This document shows positions 26,241 through 36,516 of a DNA stretch of 64,000 bases, in pieces. The notes beneath the pieces were generated by a model, which did no database searches, had not been told where the DNA came from, and was given only the letters and a program-made list of their open reading frames with translations. Position numbers and translations under genes: made by a program. The DNA comes from Lacticaseibacillus nasuensis JCM 17158 (GTDB taxonomy: Bacteria > Bacillota > Bacilli > Lactobacillales > Lactobacillaceae): NCBI RefSeq assembly GCF_001434705.1, contig NZ_AZDJ01000016.1:1-64000 (forward strand), given 5' to 3'. How positions within the stretch are numbered: the first letter of the stretch is position 1; the number at the start of each line of letters is the position of its first letter.

Positions 26241-26609
26241 CGTTATCCCCCATCTCCGTTTGGTTGGTTTCTGCTTCATTCAAGCACAAAACTCCAGCCT
26301 CGATTATCTCACAATGATTGATGTGGTGGGGGAGTGAATTCGAATCATGATTGAGGAGACATGCCAGAAATTGCTAGCAAATACAGTCCAAAATAAATTC
26401 CAAAAAAATATTTATTCGGCGCCGCATCAACTGCTCAAAGTCTCAGCAGGTTATTTAATTTATTTCTCATAATTCCCCAAGCTCAACAGCGACACGGTTT
26501 TCAGCCGATTTCGCCCACTCAGAAGTAGTTAACAACGTTTATCAACTGAAATCCGGAACCGTGGTATAAATGTCTCACGCGTCGCAAAAAGCCGAATGGA
26601 GGTCGTGAA
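26241..26609. other. AT-rich intergenic region between hsdR and the AAA+ operon
   Basis: 369 bp with no gene, markedly more AT-rich than its surroundings, and holding the divergent promoters of hsdR and the 161-aa gene. TATAAA at 26565-26570 is a plausible -10 for the latter, without a clear -35. A short palindrome AATCATGATT lies near 26345. No IS remnant was recognised. Confidence 0.5.
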
Positions 26610-27095
26610 ATGGATAAGCAGGTTCAGGTGCTAGCGCTCATCGAACAAACCGTCAAACCGGCTGCGTTGTTGGCAGCCACGACGCAGAAGGGCGAAGCTC
26701 AAGCAGCGCCCCGGCGAAAGTTGATTATCGATACGGTGGCCCAAGCACAGCCCGACACTCCGGTGATGACCGTTGCCTTCGATTGTGTCGTTGCGCTGTA
26801 TCGGGCTAGCGGGGTGCCGCTGAATTTTCCGGAGATTCACGCCGAGCTTGAAGAAGCGAAGCGACATGGGCGCTCGTTTGCCGATCATGCGGCATTTATT
26901 CTGCCGGATAAGACCGCAATTGATGCGTTCACTCAGCGCGGCTGGGGGGCCTACACCTTAACGTTGGATACCGCTGCGTTGGTGGCGTTGCTAACTGGGA
27001 CCACGCTGGGGGATTTCACGGACGAGGAATACACGCACCTGGTGACGCTGAGTCCCGAAGCGAAGCAGTGGGTGAAAGCACACGTCCAACTGTAA
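26610..27095 (+). CDS. Hypothetical protein, partner of the AAA+ ATPase
   Basis: 161 residues, no recognised family, soluble and mostly helical by composition (TVKPAALLAATTQKGEAQAAPRR; PEIHAELEEAKRHGRSFADHAAFI). A GGAGGT site precedes the ATG. The stop is 24 bases before the AAA+ gene, so the two are probably cotranscribed and may form a complex, this protein acting as adaptor or substrate. Function is inferred only from the pairing. Confidence 0.75.
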   Translation: MDKQVQVLALIEQTVKPAALLAATTQKGEAQAAPRRKLIIDTVAQAQPDTPVMTVAFDCVVALYRASGVPLNFPEIHAELEEAKRHGRSFADHAAFILPDKTAIDAFTQRGWGAYTLTLDTAALVALLTGTTLGDFTDEEYTHLVTLSPEAKQWVKAHVQL

Positions 27096-27119
27096 TCGGC
27101 AAAGATAGGGGGAGTTTAA

Positions 27120-29144
27120 ATGCTTTATTATCTGATTGATGTGACGTTAATGACTGGCCAGCAGTTTTATCAAGAGGACCCGGATGAGGCCGAGAGCAAT
27201 CCGTTTCCGAAAAGCGACGACACCATGAGCCATGCCGCCAAGATTGAGCGCAAACTGGCGGAGCAAGCCGGGCAAAGCTGGGAGCTTGCCATGACACAGC
27301 TGGCCCCAGCGCAGTGTCGGATTGCGTTGGTCAGCCGCGATGTCGTGCCGGTACGCAAAATCATCACGCAATTCATGACCGCATTAGGCGTGAATGCCGA
27401 ACGGATCGATAGCCGCGAAGTGACCTTAATGGCCATGGATACCGAGCTAGGCCAAGTGAAGCTGTCATACACGTGGCAATTGACCGAAAGCGGACGCTGG
27501 ACGCGGTTTGGCGTTGGTTCGGTCGCCAGGCACATCACCTATGGCTGGCGTAATCCGCAGTATCGTGAGCATGTGTTCCAACCGGCCACCCAACCTGAAG
27601 TGATGCAGGAAGCAGCCAAAATGGCGACCGGTCAGCTGCGCGCTGAACTCGCTCGCGTGTATGCCAGCAAGCCAGTGGGGCAGGAACAAGCCGTCGATTA
27701 TTTCACGGTGGCAGCAGACGCGACCGCGCTCACCAAGCTGCTCGAGCCACTACTGCAAGCGAAATTTGCCCAAGGCTGGCTCCAGTCACAACGCTACGTG
27801 ATTGTGAGCGATTTTGAATTTAACGATTACACCCAGCCAGACTGGGCGACCCTGTTTCGCGCCGCGGTGGGAGGGACCATCGTGATTCAGCTTGATCACC
27901 CAATTATCGCGGTCAGCAGCGGGTTGCAAAAATTTGCCGCCATCATGCGGGAATACGCGGACCGGGTACTGGTCATCTTTAATCTGCCTTCTGCGAGCCG
28001 GGCCACCCAGCAATTAATTGCCAACTTGTTACCGGAGCAACTGTTCATTGCGATTGCTCAGCCGCCGATGACACCGACGGAAGTACTGCAATATGCGGCG
28101 GCTGAGGCAAAGCTGCAAGGCTTGACCGTGGATGCGGAACTGACGGATACGCTGAAGAAGCTGAAGTATCCCGTTACCATAGAAACGGTGAAGCAGCACG
28201 TGTTACGCTGGCAGGGCCAACAAATCCGCCGGGAACGTCATCCCGAGTACGCGGCGGTCGAAGCGGTGACGCCGACGCTGCCGCATCAAGGCGGGGTCGC
28301 GTATGCCGAGCTGAACAGCTTGATTGGGCTGAACTCCGTCAAGCGCCTCGTGCGCTCGGTCATCCAGAATTATCAGGTCCAGCGGCTACGTGAACAGCGT
28401 CAGCTGAGTGAAGAAAAGCCCAGCCTGCACATGGTTTTCACCGGCAACCCCGGCACGGCCAAAACAACGGTAGCCCGACTCATCGCCCAAATCTTGAAAG
28501 ATAACCAAATCCTGCGGGTGGGGGACTTAATCGAGCTGGGGCGATCCGACCTGGTCAGCCCGTTCGTCGGCGGCACGGCGCCGTTGGTTAAGCGCCGGTT
28601 CCAACAAGCGGCAGGGTCCGTGCTGTTTATCGATGAGGCCTATTCGTTGCTGGATGGAGGCGCTGGTTCTTTTGGGGCCGAGGCCATTACGACCATTGTG
28701 CAGGAAATGGAGAATCATCGCGATGATGTGGTTGTGATCTTCGCTGGGTACCCGCAACCGATGCAGGCGTTTCTCGACCAGAATCCGGGCTTGCGCAGCC
28801 GGATCCCGTTCCAGATTCAGTTCCCGGATTACACCAATGATGAGTTGATGCAAATCGCGACGCTCATGCTCAAACAGCGACGGCTCCGCCTCGGCACAGG
28901 AGCCAAGGCCAAGTTGGCCGCGTTGGTGGCGGCGACCCGGCGCAATGATCCGGCCAACTTTGGCAACGGCCGCACGGTACGCAGCTTGATTGAAACAGCC
29001 TTGTTGCGCCAAGGCGAACGGCTGATGAACCTGGGCCATGAGCCGAGTGACCGAGAGTTACAGACGCTGCGTGCGGCGGATTTTGTCGCACCGACAGCGG
29101 CGACGACTCGTGAAAAACAGATTGGGTTTCTTTTGCCCAGTTAA
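27120..29144 (+). CDS. CbxX/CfqX-type (SpoVK-like) AAA+ ATPase
   Basis: 674 residues. The C-terminal half is a CbxX/CfqX AAA+ module: LIGLNSVKRLVRSVI, Walker A GNPGTAKTT (442-450), pore-loop region GRSDLVSPFVGGTA, Walker B VLFIDEAYSL (D505-E506), sensor VVVIFAGYP, the arginine-finger segment NPGLRSRIPF and a lid to about 650. The N-terminal 390 residues have no Walker motif and may be a degenerate AAA copy ending in a lid-like stretch (TLKKLKYPVTIETVKQHV). Relatives serve type VII secretion, sporulation and Rubisco activation; none of those systems is here. It forms an operon with the 161-aa protein next to restriction genes. GGGGGAG precedes the start; a strong terminator follows. Confidence 0.88.
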   Translation: MLYYLIDVTLMTGQQFYQEDPDEAESNPFPKSDDTMSHAAKIERKLAEQAGQSWELAMTQLAPAQCRIALVSRDVVPVRKIITQFMTALGVNAERIDSREVTLMAMDTELGQVKLSYTWQLTESGRWTRFGVGSVARHITYGWRNPQYREHVFQPATQPEVMQEAAKMATGQLRAELARVYASKPVGQEQAVDYFTVAADATALTKLLEPLLQAKFAQGWLQSQRYVIVSDFEFNDYTQPDWATLFRAAVGGTIVIQLDHPIIAVSSGLQKFAAIMREYADRVLVIFNLPSASRATQQLIANLLPEQLFIAIAQPPMTPTEVLQYAAAEAKLQGLTVDAELTDTLKKLKYPVTIETVKQHVLRWQGQQIRRERHPEYAAVEAVTPTLPHQGGVAYAELNSLIGLNSVKRLVRSVIQNYQVQRLREQRQLSEEKPSLHMVFTGNPGTAKTTVARLIAQILKDNQILRVGDLIELGRSDLVSPFVGGTAPLVKRRFQQAAGSVLFIDEAYSLLDGGAGSFGAEAITTIVQEMENHRDDVVVIFAGYPQPMQAFLDQNPGLRSRIPFQIQFPDYTNDELMQIATLMLKQRRLRLGTGAKAKLAALVAATRRNDPANFGNGRTVRSLIETALLRQGERLMNLGHEPSDRELQTLRAADFVAPTAATTREKQIGFLLPS

Positions 29145-29146
29145 CC

Positions 29147-29184
29147 AAAATACGCGTGCAGTCGTTTGGCTGCACGCGTATTTT
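29147..29184. terminator. Bidirectional terminator after the AAA+ gene
   Basis: A perfect 15-bp stem (AAAATACGCGTGCAG / CTGCACGCGTATTTT) with an eight-base loop lies between convergent genes, with T tracts both ways. Confidence 0.92.
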
Positions 29185-29186
29185 CG

Positions 29187-29984
29187 TTAATCTTCGTAGG
29201 CATCGATTAGCATCCCAGTCTCACTATCGAACACGGCGATATTACCCAGCTTGGTGTGCGGCTGGCCGCTGCCCACCCCGCCGTCGATGAAATATCTCGG
29301 CATTTCGTTGGGATACTGAACAGCATAGATGGCATTGCGCTCAGATTCAGTCTTGGCGGGATGCACGTTACCGGCATACCGCCCCGTGATACGGGCGGTT
29401 GGCGTGTGTCCTGTGACGACACTGAAAGCTAGCGGGTTGTGAGCGAAGAGCCCCCAGTGCGCTGGCACGTACCAGTATTTGGCATCGAGCCATAGTTGAT
29501 CGTGGCGGCTTGTGTCTTGAAGCGGATGGGGCAACGTTAGGTCTAACCCGGCATGCACAAAGCTGAGCTTGCCGAGTGTGTAAGAAAGGGGTAACTGGCG
29601 TAGCCAAGCAATCAATTCGGGCTGGTGGTTTAGAAGTAGCTGGCGAGCAAATTGTGGACCTTTGTCTGTTGTCCAGTCACGCGTCGCCGCACGTAACGTC
29701 TCTTTTCCGCCGTAGTCAAGCCAAGCCGATTGCGTCGGTGATGCCAGGTAGTCGAGTAGGCCTTGTTCATGATTGCCCAGCAGTACAATGGTGTGCGCCG
29801 GATCATGTGCCTGCATCGCGCGGATCTGAGTCAGCAGGGTCAGTCCGTGGTTAGGGCCATAGCAATCGATGTAGTCGCCAAGAAATACCGTGACTGCTTC
29901 GGGGTACATGAGCTGTACCTCGCGCAGTCGGGGCAAGGTAGCAAGCTGACTATGCGGGTCACTTAATGCGATAACGATGGACAT
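29187..29984 (-). CDS. Metallophosphoesterase (serine/threonine phosphatase-like)
   Basis: 265 residues. The calcineurin-like metal-binding signature is complete: DPH (D9, H11), GDYID (D37) and GNHEQ (N71, H72), then HAGLDLTLP and the later GHTPT histidine. These residues bind two metal ions. Relatives are protein phosphatases (PrpE type) or diadenosine tetraphosphatases; the specificity is open. It is cytosolic with no signal peptide and transcribed alone, separated from the AAA+ gene by a bidirectional terminator. Confidence 0.9.
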   Translation of the reverse strand: MSIVIALSDPHSQLATLPRLREVQLMYPEAVTVFLGDYIDCYGPNHGLTLLTQIRAMQAHDPAHTIVLLGNHEQGLLDYLASPTQSAWLDYGGKETLRAATRDWTTDKGPQFARQLLLNHQPELIAWLRQLPLSYTLGKLSFVHAGLDLTLPHPLQDTSRHDQLWLDAKYWYVPAHWGLFAHNPLAFSVVTGHTPTARITGRYAGNVHPAKTESERNAIYAVQYPNEMPRYFIDGGVGSGQPHTKLGNIAVFDSETGMLIDAYED

Positions 29985-30013
29985 GGGGGCACCTCTGACA
30001 GTTGCTTAATTAA

Positions 30014-30814
30014 TTATAGTGCATCTTCTGGCAGATCCTTGATGTAATTGGTAATGCTGGTGGTGAGTTCCTGAACGGGTTTCTTCATCATGGCTGGAAA
30101 GTCTTCATAACCAGTAGTAAAAGCACGGTAATGAGGATATTTTTGGTAGATGAGCGCATTGGGGAAGCTCTTCTTTAACGAGGGAATGAAAGAAACAAGA
30201 TTGGCATGCATCAGAACCAAAATGAAAGTATCAGGGACGCCCAGCCCTTTCTTAAGTTCAGTTTCGAGTCCCGCAATGTTCGCAGCAATCATGCCCGGAT
30301 GTTTTTCAATATAATTGTCTAAATCTGTAGCAACGGGCGTTGGTGCACCTGTCATTTCGTATTGATCTGAGTGAGAATCTTTTGGTAAGAATTTCAGAAA
30401 ATCGGTACAGTATGCTCCGCATACAGGCGAATCAGGGGAAAAGTACGGGAAGATTGATTTCCCGGTCTGTGATGGGTTGTGCTGGTTCGTGAAAGGGGCG
30501 ACTTTATGATCTTGTGCCATTTGTTCAATCGATTTTGATTTAGCTTCAGCTGTTTTGATGCCAAAATTATAGCCTAGGAATACCACCCCTTTTGTTAGGT
30601 GGCCAGCCAAATATTGGTCAAAAAATTGGGGATCTCCGATGGCACGCTGGTAGTATTGTTCTGCATCATAGTCATTAGAAGGTAGTCTTCCATTTTTGCT
30701 TTCTAACGCTGATGGCCAGTAAGCGAAACTACCGACGTGGGAATAATCTTTTGCAATGTCGGAAAAATCCTCATAGGTGACACGGGTACGCTTAATATAC
30801 TCTGAAATTTCCAT
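30014..30814 (-). CDS. Possible uracil-DNA-glycosylase-fold protein
   Basis: 266 residues from the ATG at 30814, with GGAG upstream; the promoter at 30832-30861 would start transcription after the more upstream ATG. VVFLGYNFG at about residue 80 and YCTDFLKFLPK at about 140 resemble the motif order (GxxPG, then Y-TN/D-xxK) of UDG-like proteins, and YPHYRAF could stand at the HPS position. This is a tentative fold match. The gene is clearly poorer in G+C than its neighbours, suggesting acquisition by transfer. Alternatively it is an unknown lactobacillar protein. Confidence 0.6.
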   Translation of the reverse strand: MEISEYIKRTRVTYEDFSDIAKDYSHVGSFAYWPSALESKNGRLPSNDYDAEQYYQRAIGDPQFFDQYLAGHLTKGVVFLGYNFGIKTAEAKSKSIEQMAQDHKVAPFTNQHNPSQTGKSIFPYFSPDSPVCGAYCTDFLKFLPKDSHSDQYEMTGAPTPVATDLDNYIEKHPGMIAANIAGLETELKKGLGVPDTFILVLMHANLVSFIPSLKKSFPNALIYQKYPHYRAFTTGYEDFPAMMKKPVQELTTSITNYIKDLPEDAL

Positions 30815-30831
30815 TATGTTCATCTCCATTA

Positions 30832-30861
30832 AATATAGTATTGATATTCTTTAAAAGACAA
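30832..30861 (-). promoter_or_regulatory. Promoter of the UDG-like gene
   Basis: Minus-strand TTGTCT (30856-30861) and TATATT (30832-30837) are 18 bp apart. The predicted start point near 30825 leaves an 11-base leader before the chosen ATG. Confidence 0.55.
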
Positions 30862-30934
30862 GATAAGTATTGCATAGCAAATGTTGTACAACTCAGATAT
30901 ATTCAGTTTTGCGCAAAGTTCAGCAAATATATTA

Positions 30935-30965
30935 TAAAAGCCCCACTCCCATCCAGGAAGTGAGG
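30935..30965 (-). terminator. Terminator of the ROK kinase gene
   Basis: Arms GCCTCACTTCC and GGGAGTGGGGC with two mismatches, then TTTT on the minus strand, 25 bases past the kinase stop. Confidence 0.7.
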
Positions 30966-30990
30966 CCATCACCTGCGCGTAAACCGCTCG

Positions 30991-31857
30991 CTATTCCCCC
31001 AGCACCTGCTTGGCTAGGGCAAAATCGCCAACGGTGGCACTGGCGTTATTCGCGAACTCGGTCAGCACAACCAGGTCATCCGGCATGGTGACGTAGCCGT
31101 TGTTGAGTTCCTTCATATACTTGCGCACCTTGGGTAACTCGGTGGCGGAAATCACTGAGCCGCCGAGGATGATTTTTTCGGGCATCAGGTTCAAGTACGC
31201 GTCCAGGCACAGCTGGGCGACGTAGTAACTGACGAAGTCGAAGACGCGATCTGTGCGCGGCAGGTCTTCACCGCGCTTGCCCGTGCGCTTTTCGATGGCG
31301 GGGCCGGAAGCGAGGCCTTCGAAGCACTTGTTGCCGTGGAACGGGCAGACGCCGGCGAAGTCGTCGTCGGGGTGCTGCATCACCGTGGCGTGGCCCATTT
31401 CGGAGTGCGAACGGCCGCCGATGAAGTGGCCGTCTTGAATCGCGCCGCCGCCGATGCCGGTGCCGATGGTGAAGTACACGGCTGAGTCGACGTCCTTGGC
31501 CGCGCCTTGGATGTATTCGCCATAGACGCTGGCGTTGACATCGGTGGTGAAGAAAATCGGAATGTGCAGCGCGGCCTTGAGCTCGCCGACGATGTCCGTA
31601 TTCGCCCAGCCGGGTTTCGGCGTGGCAAGGATGCGGCCATAAGTGGGGCTCTTCAGGTTCTGGTCGATGGGGCCGAACGACCCGAGGCCCAGCGCGGCCA
31701 CCGGGTGAGCGGTGAAGAAGTCGATGCAACCCTGGATGGTTTCGGCCGGGGTCGTAGTGGGGATGCGATCGCGGTCTTGAATGTTGAAATCGGCATCGGC
31801 CGTGGCCAGCACGAACTTCGTGCCGCCAGCTTCGATGCTGCCAAGTAATTCAGTCAA
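30991..31857 (-). CDS. scrK: ROK family fructokinase
   Basis: 288 residues from the TTG at 31857 (AGAAGG eight bases upstream; the GTG three codons earlier overlaps that site). LLGSIEAGGTKFVLA is the ATP-phosphate motif of ROK fructokinases. The central GTGIGGGAIQDGHFIGG and the zinc-binding segment HGNKCFEGLASGPA (His/Cys) identify the bacterial fructokinase branch, which phosphorylates fructose to fructose 6-phosphate in the cytosol. It stands alone, not in a sucrose operon. A cre-like site lies at its promoter, so catabolite repression is likely. Confidence 0.9.
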   Translation of the reverse strand: MTELLGSIEAGGTKFVLATADADFNIQDRDRIPTTTPAETIQGCIDFFTAHPVAALGLGSFGPIDQNLKSPTYGRILATPKPGWANTDIVGELKAALHIPIFFTTDVNASVYGEYIQGAAKDVDSAVYFTIGTGIGGGAIQDGHFIGGRSHSEMGHATVMQHPDDDFAGVCPFHGNKCFEGLASGPAIEKRTGKRGEDLPRTDRVFDFVSYYVAQLCLDAYLNLMPEKIILGGSVISATELPKVRKYMKELNNGYVTMPDDLVVLTEFANNASATVGDFALAKQVLGE

Positions 31858-31892
31858 GTGAAACACCTTCTTGCGTTTATTTTGTCCCTTTC

Positions 31893-31914
31893 ATTATAGC
31901 TGAAACCGGTTGCT
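31893..31914 (-). promoter_or_regulatory. Fructokinase promoter with cre-like site
   Basis: Minus-strand TATAAT (31893-31898) is preceded by AGCAACCGGTTTCA (31901-31914), matching the CcpA cre consensus TGWAANCGNTNWCA at 12 of 14 positions including the central CG. Binding there would overlap the polymerase site. Confidence 0.5.
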
Positions 31915-31933
31915 TGTGGCGCCGTAGCGAAGC

Positions 31934-31975
31934 AAAAAGCCAAGCGTTTCGCCTGACGGCCGAAATACTTGGCTT
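31934..31975 (-). terminator. Intrinsic terminator of glpK
   Basis: An AAGCCAAG...CTTGGCTT stem with an inner imperfect TTTCG/CGAAA pairing, followed by TTTTT on the minus strand, 12 bases past the glpK stop. Confidence 0.85.
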
Positions 31976-31986
31976 ACTGGGATAAC

Positions 31987-33528
<1,542 letters not shown>

Positions 33529-33562
33529 CTATCTTACCGCAATTCTAGCGGGGCGGGACAAC

Positions 33563-33590
33563 AAAATAGCCGGCAACAGCCGGCTATTTT
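33563..33590 (-). terminator. Terminator overlapping the permease stop codon
   Basis: AAAATAGCCGG/CCGGCTATTTT around a short loop. The stem begins at the stop codon of the permease gene. Confidence 0.85.
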
Positions 33591-34695
33591 ACGCGACGAT
33601 TTCAAGAATCACCCAGCCCAAAGCTCCGAGGATGATTAACCCCACGAAGTTGAAGGCCGTGAAGCCCCAGAAGAACTTGGCCGGCTGGTGGTTGCCATAG
33701 TCGGTGTATTCCTTGAATACCAGCAGGTTGCACATCGACCCGACGACGGAACCAAGCCCGCCGATGTTGGAGCCGAGGAACAGCGCCGCGACCATGTTGG
33801 TAAATTTCCCAATTAACACGGTGGACGGGACGTTGCTGATGAACTGGCTGGAGATGATGCTGGTGAGGTAGACGCTATGCTCGCTGGCCATCAGGTGTGC
33901 GATGACCCGAGAGATCCACGGCACCTGGCGCAACACGCTGGTGATGACGAAGAAGCCGCCGAAGGTCAGCACAATGGCGTAATCGACTTCGGTGAGGATC
34001 TTCGGATTGAACCCAAGCGCCAACACGATGGCGGCGACGGCTCCGATCCAAGACGGCAACCAGCCCATGACCCCGGTGAAAATCACCAAGGCGACGCCAC
34101 AGGTGATGATGGTCGGCCGCGCCATGATGCGAATGTCTTGCACCGGCACGGTCGGCACGGGGGCCTTGCGCACGAAGGCGACGAAGCCAATCAAGAGAAT
34201 CACGCTGGCAATCAACAGCGGCACCGACAGCTTAAAGAAGTCCAGCAGCGGAATGTGGAAGTGATTCATCAAAAAGATGTTGTGCGTGTTCCCGAAAGGC
34301 GTGAAGGCCGACCCGAAGTTAGCCGCCATGCCGATCAGCGTCACCGGCAGGATCTCCGGCAGCTGGTATTTTTTCGCGATGTTCAGATACAACGGCACCA
34401 AGGTGATGACGGTGACGTCATTAGTCAGAAACATACCGGCGAACAGCGCCAGCGTCACGAACAGCGAGGTGAGCTGGCGTGTATTGCTGGCATGACTGGT
34501 CAACCGGTAAGCGAGGTAATCCAGGATATGAAGGTACTCGAAAACTTGAATAATGGTCATCATCGCGAGGATGGACCAAAGCGTATCGAAGTTGATGTCT
34601 GCAAGTCGTGGCCTAGCAATAAACAAGCTCAGCACTGCAATGACCGCGGTAATCTGTAATACCCGGTCCTTGGCAATGTTCTTTATAACGGTCAT
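33589..34695 (-). CDS. Ion transporter superfamily permease (ArsB/NhaD/SLC13-like)
   Basis: 368 residues from the ATG at 34695 (GGAGAGGG upstream). About ten hydrophobic helices; the duplicated signature regions FLTNDVTVITLVPLYL and MAANFGSAFTPFGNTHNIFLMNHF (NxxxPxGN type), and the second-half counterpart SSQFISNVPSTVLIGKF with GGLGSVVGSMCNLL, are characteristic of the ArsB/NhaD/DASS fold. Such carriers move arsenite, sodium or dicarboxylates. No ars or citrate genes are near, so substrate is open. Transcribed alone. Confidence 0.88.
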   Translation of the reverse strand: MTVIKNIAKDRVLQITAVIAVLSLFIARPRLADINFDTLWSILAMMTIIQVFEYLHILDYLAYRLTSHASNTRQLTSLFVTLALFAGMFLTNDVTVITLVPLYLNIAKKYQLPEILPVTLIGMAANFGSAFTPFGNTHNIFLMNHFHIPLLDFFKLSVPLLIASVILLIGFVAFVRKAPVPTVPVQDIRIMARPTIITCGVALVIFTGVMGWLPSWIGAVAAIVLALGFNPKILTEVDYAIVLTFGGFFVITSVLRQVPWISRVIAHLMASEHSVYLTSIISSQFISNVPSTVLIGKFTNMVAALFLGSNIGGLGSVVGSMCNLLVFKEYTDYGNHQPAKFFWGFTAFNFVGLIILGALGWVILEIVA

Positions 34696-34891
34696 TCGCA
34701 ACCCTCTCCAAATTGGCTCAACAGGTCTATTTTGCGCTTATCAACCCACGCTGACAACGGATGGAATGTAAAAGTCGTGTAAACATTCGGCTTTTCGCCG
34801 GGTGTGTCACCGACTTTAGGCAACTGATGCAGTCATTTTTGGAAACCGGTACAATGGAGTTAATGATTTCCCGGGAAAAGGAGCACGTGCT

Positions 34892-35371
34892 GTGAATATC
34901 AAGATTATTGGCGTCGGTAAGCTGAAGGAGAAGTACTTCAAGGATGGCATCGCCGAGTACCGCAAGCGCCTGACCAAGTTCGCCAAGGTGAACATCGTCG
35001 AAGTGCCCGACGAAAAGGCCCCGGAGTCGCTGTCCGAGGCCGAAATGACCCAAGTGAAAGCCGTAGAAGGCGAGCGCATTCTGGCCAAGATTGCCGACCG
35101 GGAGTGGGTGATTGCGCTGGCCATCGAAGGCAAACAGCGCCCGAGTGAGCAGTTTGCCAAAGAAATCGCTGACTTGGCGACGTATGGCCGCTCCGATATC
35201 ACCTTCGTCATCGGCGGTTCGCTTGGCTTGAGTCCGGCGGTGATGAAGCGCGCCAATGACACGCTGAGTTTTGGCCGGCTGACCATGCCGCACCAGCTGA
35301 TGCGGCTGGTGCTGATCGAGCAGATCTACCGCGCGTTCATGATTAATATTGGCAGTCCGTATCATAAGTGA
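34892..35371 (+). CDS. rlmH: 23S rRNA (pseudouridine1915-N3)-methyltransferase
   Basis: 159 residues, the exact usual length. Starts at GTG 34892 with AAAAGGAG upstream. Conserved SPOUT features are [16 protein letters not shown] at the N-terminus, [17 protein letters not shown], the SAM-binding knot [10 protein letters not shown] and the C-terminal [28 protein letters not shown] region. It methylates pseudouridine 1915 of helix 69 in assembled 70S ribosomes. A single-copy core gene of Firmicutes. Confidence 0.98.
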   Translation: MNIKIIGVGKLKEKYFKDGIAEYRKRLTKFAKVNIVEVPDEKAPESLSEAEMTQVKAVEGERILAKIADREWVIALAIEGKQRPSEQFAKEIADLATYGRSDITFVIGGSLGLSPAVMKRANDTLSFGRLTMPHQLMRLVLIEQIYRAFMINIGSPYHK

Positions 35372-35500
35372 GGCGGGTCGGCCCGGCGCCACGTCATCGC
35401 CGCATCGTCAGACTTGTATTCCCATCAGCAACCGCTTACGATTAACCACAGGCAGGCATGTCGCATGCCGAGTGTCTTTGTTAATAATGGAGGGATTATT

Positions 35501-35914
35501 TTGAGTGATCTAAAAGATGTTGAACGGATTATCAACAGCGCCAAGCAAATCGCTGTGGCGACCTTGACGGAAGATGGCAGCGCCCCTGACGTGCGCATTG
35601 TGTTGGGCGTGTTCGATGCCGCCAGCAATCAGGTGTTGTTCATGACCAGCCCTCAGGCGGAAAAAGCCGCGGAGATTGCGGCGCACAGTCAGGCCGCCTT
35701 CGCAACGCCGCAGTTTGGCGACAACGATGTGCTGCGCGTGCGCAAGGCTACGGTCAAGCCGATTAACGTGACGCCGGCACAGCTCGACTTATACAACCAG
35801 CAGTACCCGCAAACTGCCAAGTATGCGGCCCACTCCGCGTTCTTTGCGTTGAGCTTCAAGCAAGCCGAACTCACGATTAAGGATGAGGCCAGCACCGTCG
35901 ATATTCCGGCGTAA
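35501..35914 (+). CDS. Pyridoxamine 5'-phosphate oxidase family protein
   Basis: 137 residues from the TTG at 35501 (GGAGGG six bases upstream); the longer upstream frame lacks a site. The split-barrel FMN-binding fold is suggested by VATLTEDGSAPDVRIV, NQVLFMTSPQAEKAAEI and AAFATPQF. These small proteins are flavin- or F420-type reductases or stress proteins of unclear substrate in lactobacilli. A bidirectional terminator follows. Confidence 0.78.
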   Translation: MSDLKDVERIINSAKQIAVATLTEDGSAPDVRIVLGVFDAASNQVLFMTSPQAEKAAEIAAHSQAAFATPQFGDNDVLRVRKATVKPINVTPAQLDLYNQQYPQTAKYAAHSAFFALSFKQAELTIKDEASTVDIPA

Positions 35915-35926
35915 GCCTCGTGACGC

Positions 35927-35968
35927 CAAAGAACCGCCAGCGCCCATGTCGGCGCTGGCGGTTCTTTG
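35927..35968. terminator. Bidirectional intrinsic terminator
   Basis: A perfect 18-bp stem (arms 35927-35944 and 35951-35968) with a six-base loop between convergent genes. Confidence 0.92.
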
Positions 35969-35970
35969 AG

Positions 35971-36516
35971 TTATTGGCGAAACCGGGGATCCTCGGCGAC
36001 GCGCTCGCGAGCCAGGCTTAAGTGCAGCCAGCCTTCGCGATCGAGCGCTGGAGTAGCGGTGAATTCCCATTGCTGGTACAACCCGATGGCGCCGGTGGCC
36101 GTGTCGGGCAGCTGCGCGGTGACCTGGGTCAGCCCGAGTTCGAAAAACGCGAAGCCCACCATGCGCGGCAACACCTCGACCATCACCTCGCGGTCGGTGG
36201 TCGGCAGCGTTTCGAACTGCACGGTGGCGGTGGTGCGATCGGCGGCAAAGTGCGCGATGGCAAAGCTGCCCAGCAAGGCGCCGGTTTGCCGCGAGCCGAT
36301 GCCGTACAACAAGGCGTTGTTGTTCATGACGTCGAGCATGGCCCGATTAAGCGTTCGCGCGGCTTCCTCGAAGCTCGTGGCCACCGGGCGGTCGGATTGC
36401 GCGGCCGCCTGCGCGTCGTGGCGCAAGGCGAAGACGTCTTTTAACTTGAAGGTGGTGAGCCAGTCGAGTCGGTAGTGGGCACTCAAGATGGGGTGGTACT
36501 GTTCAAATTGGGCCAT
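35971..36516 (-). CDS. GNAT family N-acetyltransferase (RimJ/RimL-like)
   Basis: 181 residues. The layout fits a GNAT domain: N-terminal RLDWLTTFKLKDVFALRHD, core strand ALLYGIGSRQTGALLGSFAI, TVQFETLPTTDREVMVEVLPRMVGFAFFELGLTQVTAQLPDTATGAIGLYQQ (the acetyl-CoA and helix-4 region with GxIGLYQ) and a C-terminal strand. Acceptor unknown. The ATG overlaps the stop of the preceding interrupted gene by one base (TAATG), indicating translational coupling with it. Confidence 0.8.
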   Translation of the reverse strand: MAQFEQYHPILSAHYRLDWLTTFKLKDVFALRHDAQAAAQSDRPVATSFEEAARTLNRAMLDVMNNNALLYGIGSRQTGALLGSFAIAHFAADRTTATVQFETLPTTDREVMVEVLPRMVGFAFFELGLTQVTAQLPDTATGAIGLYQQWEFTATPALDREGWLHLSLARERVAEDPRFRQ

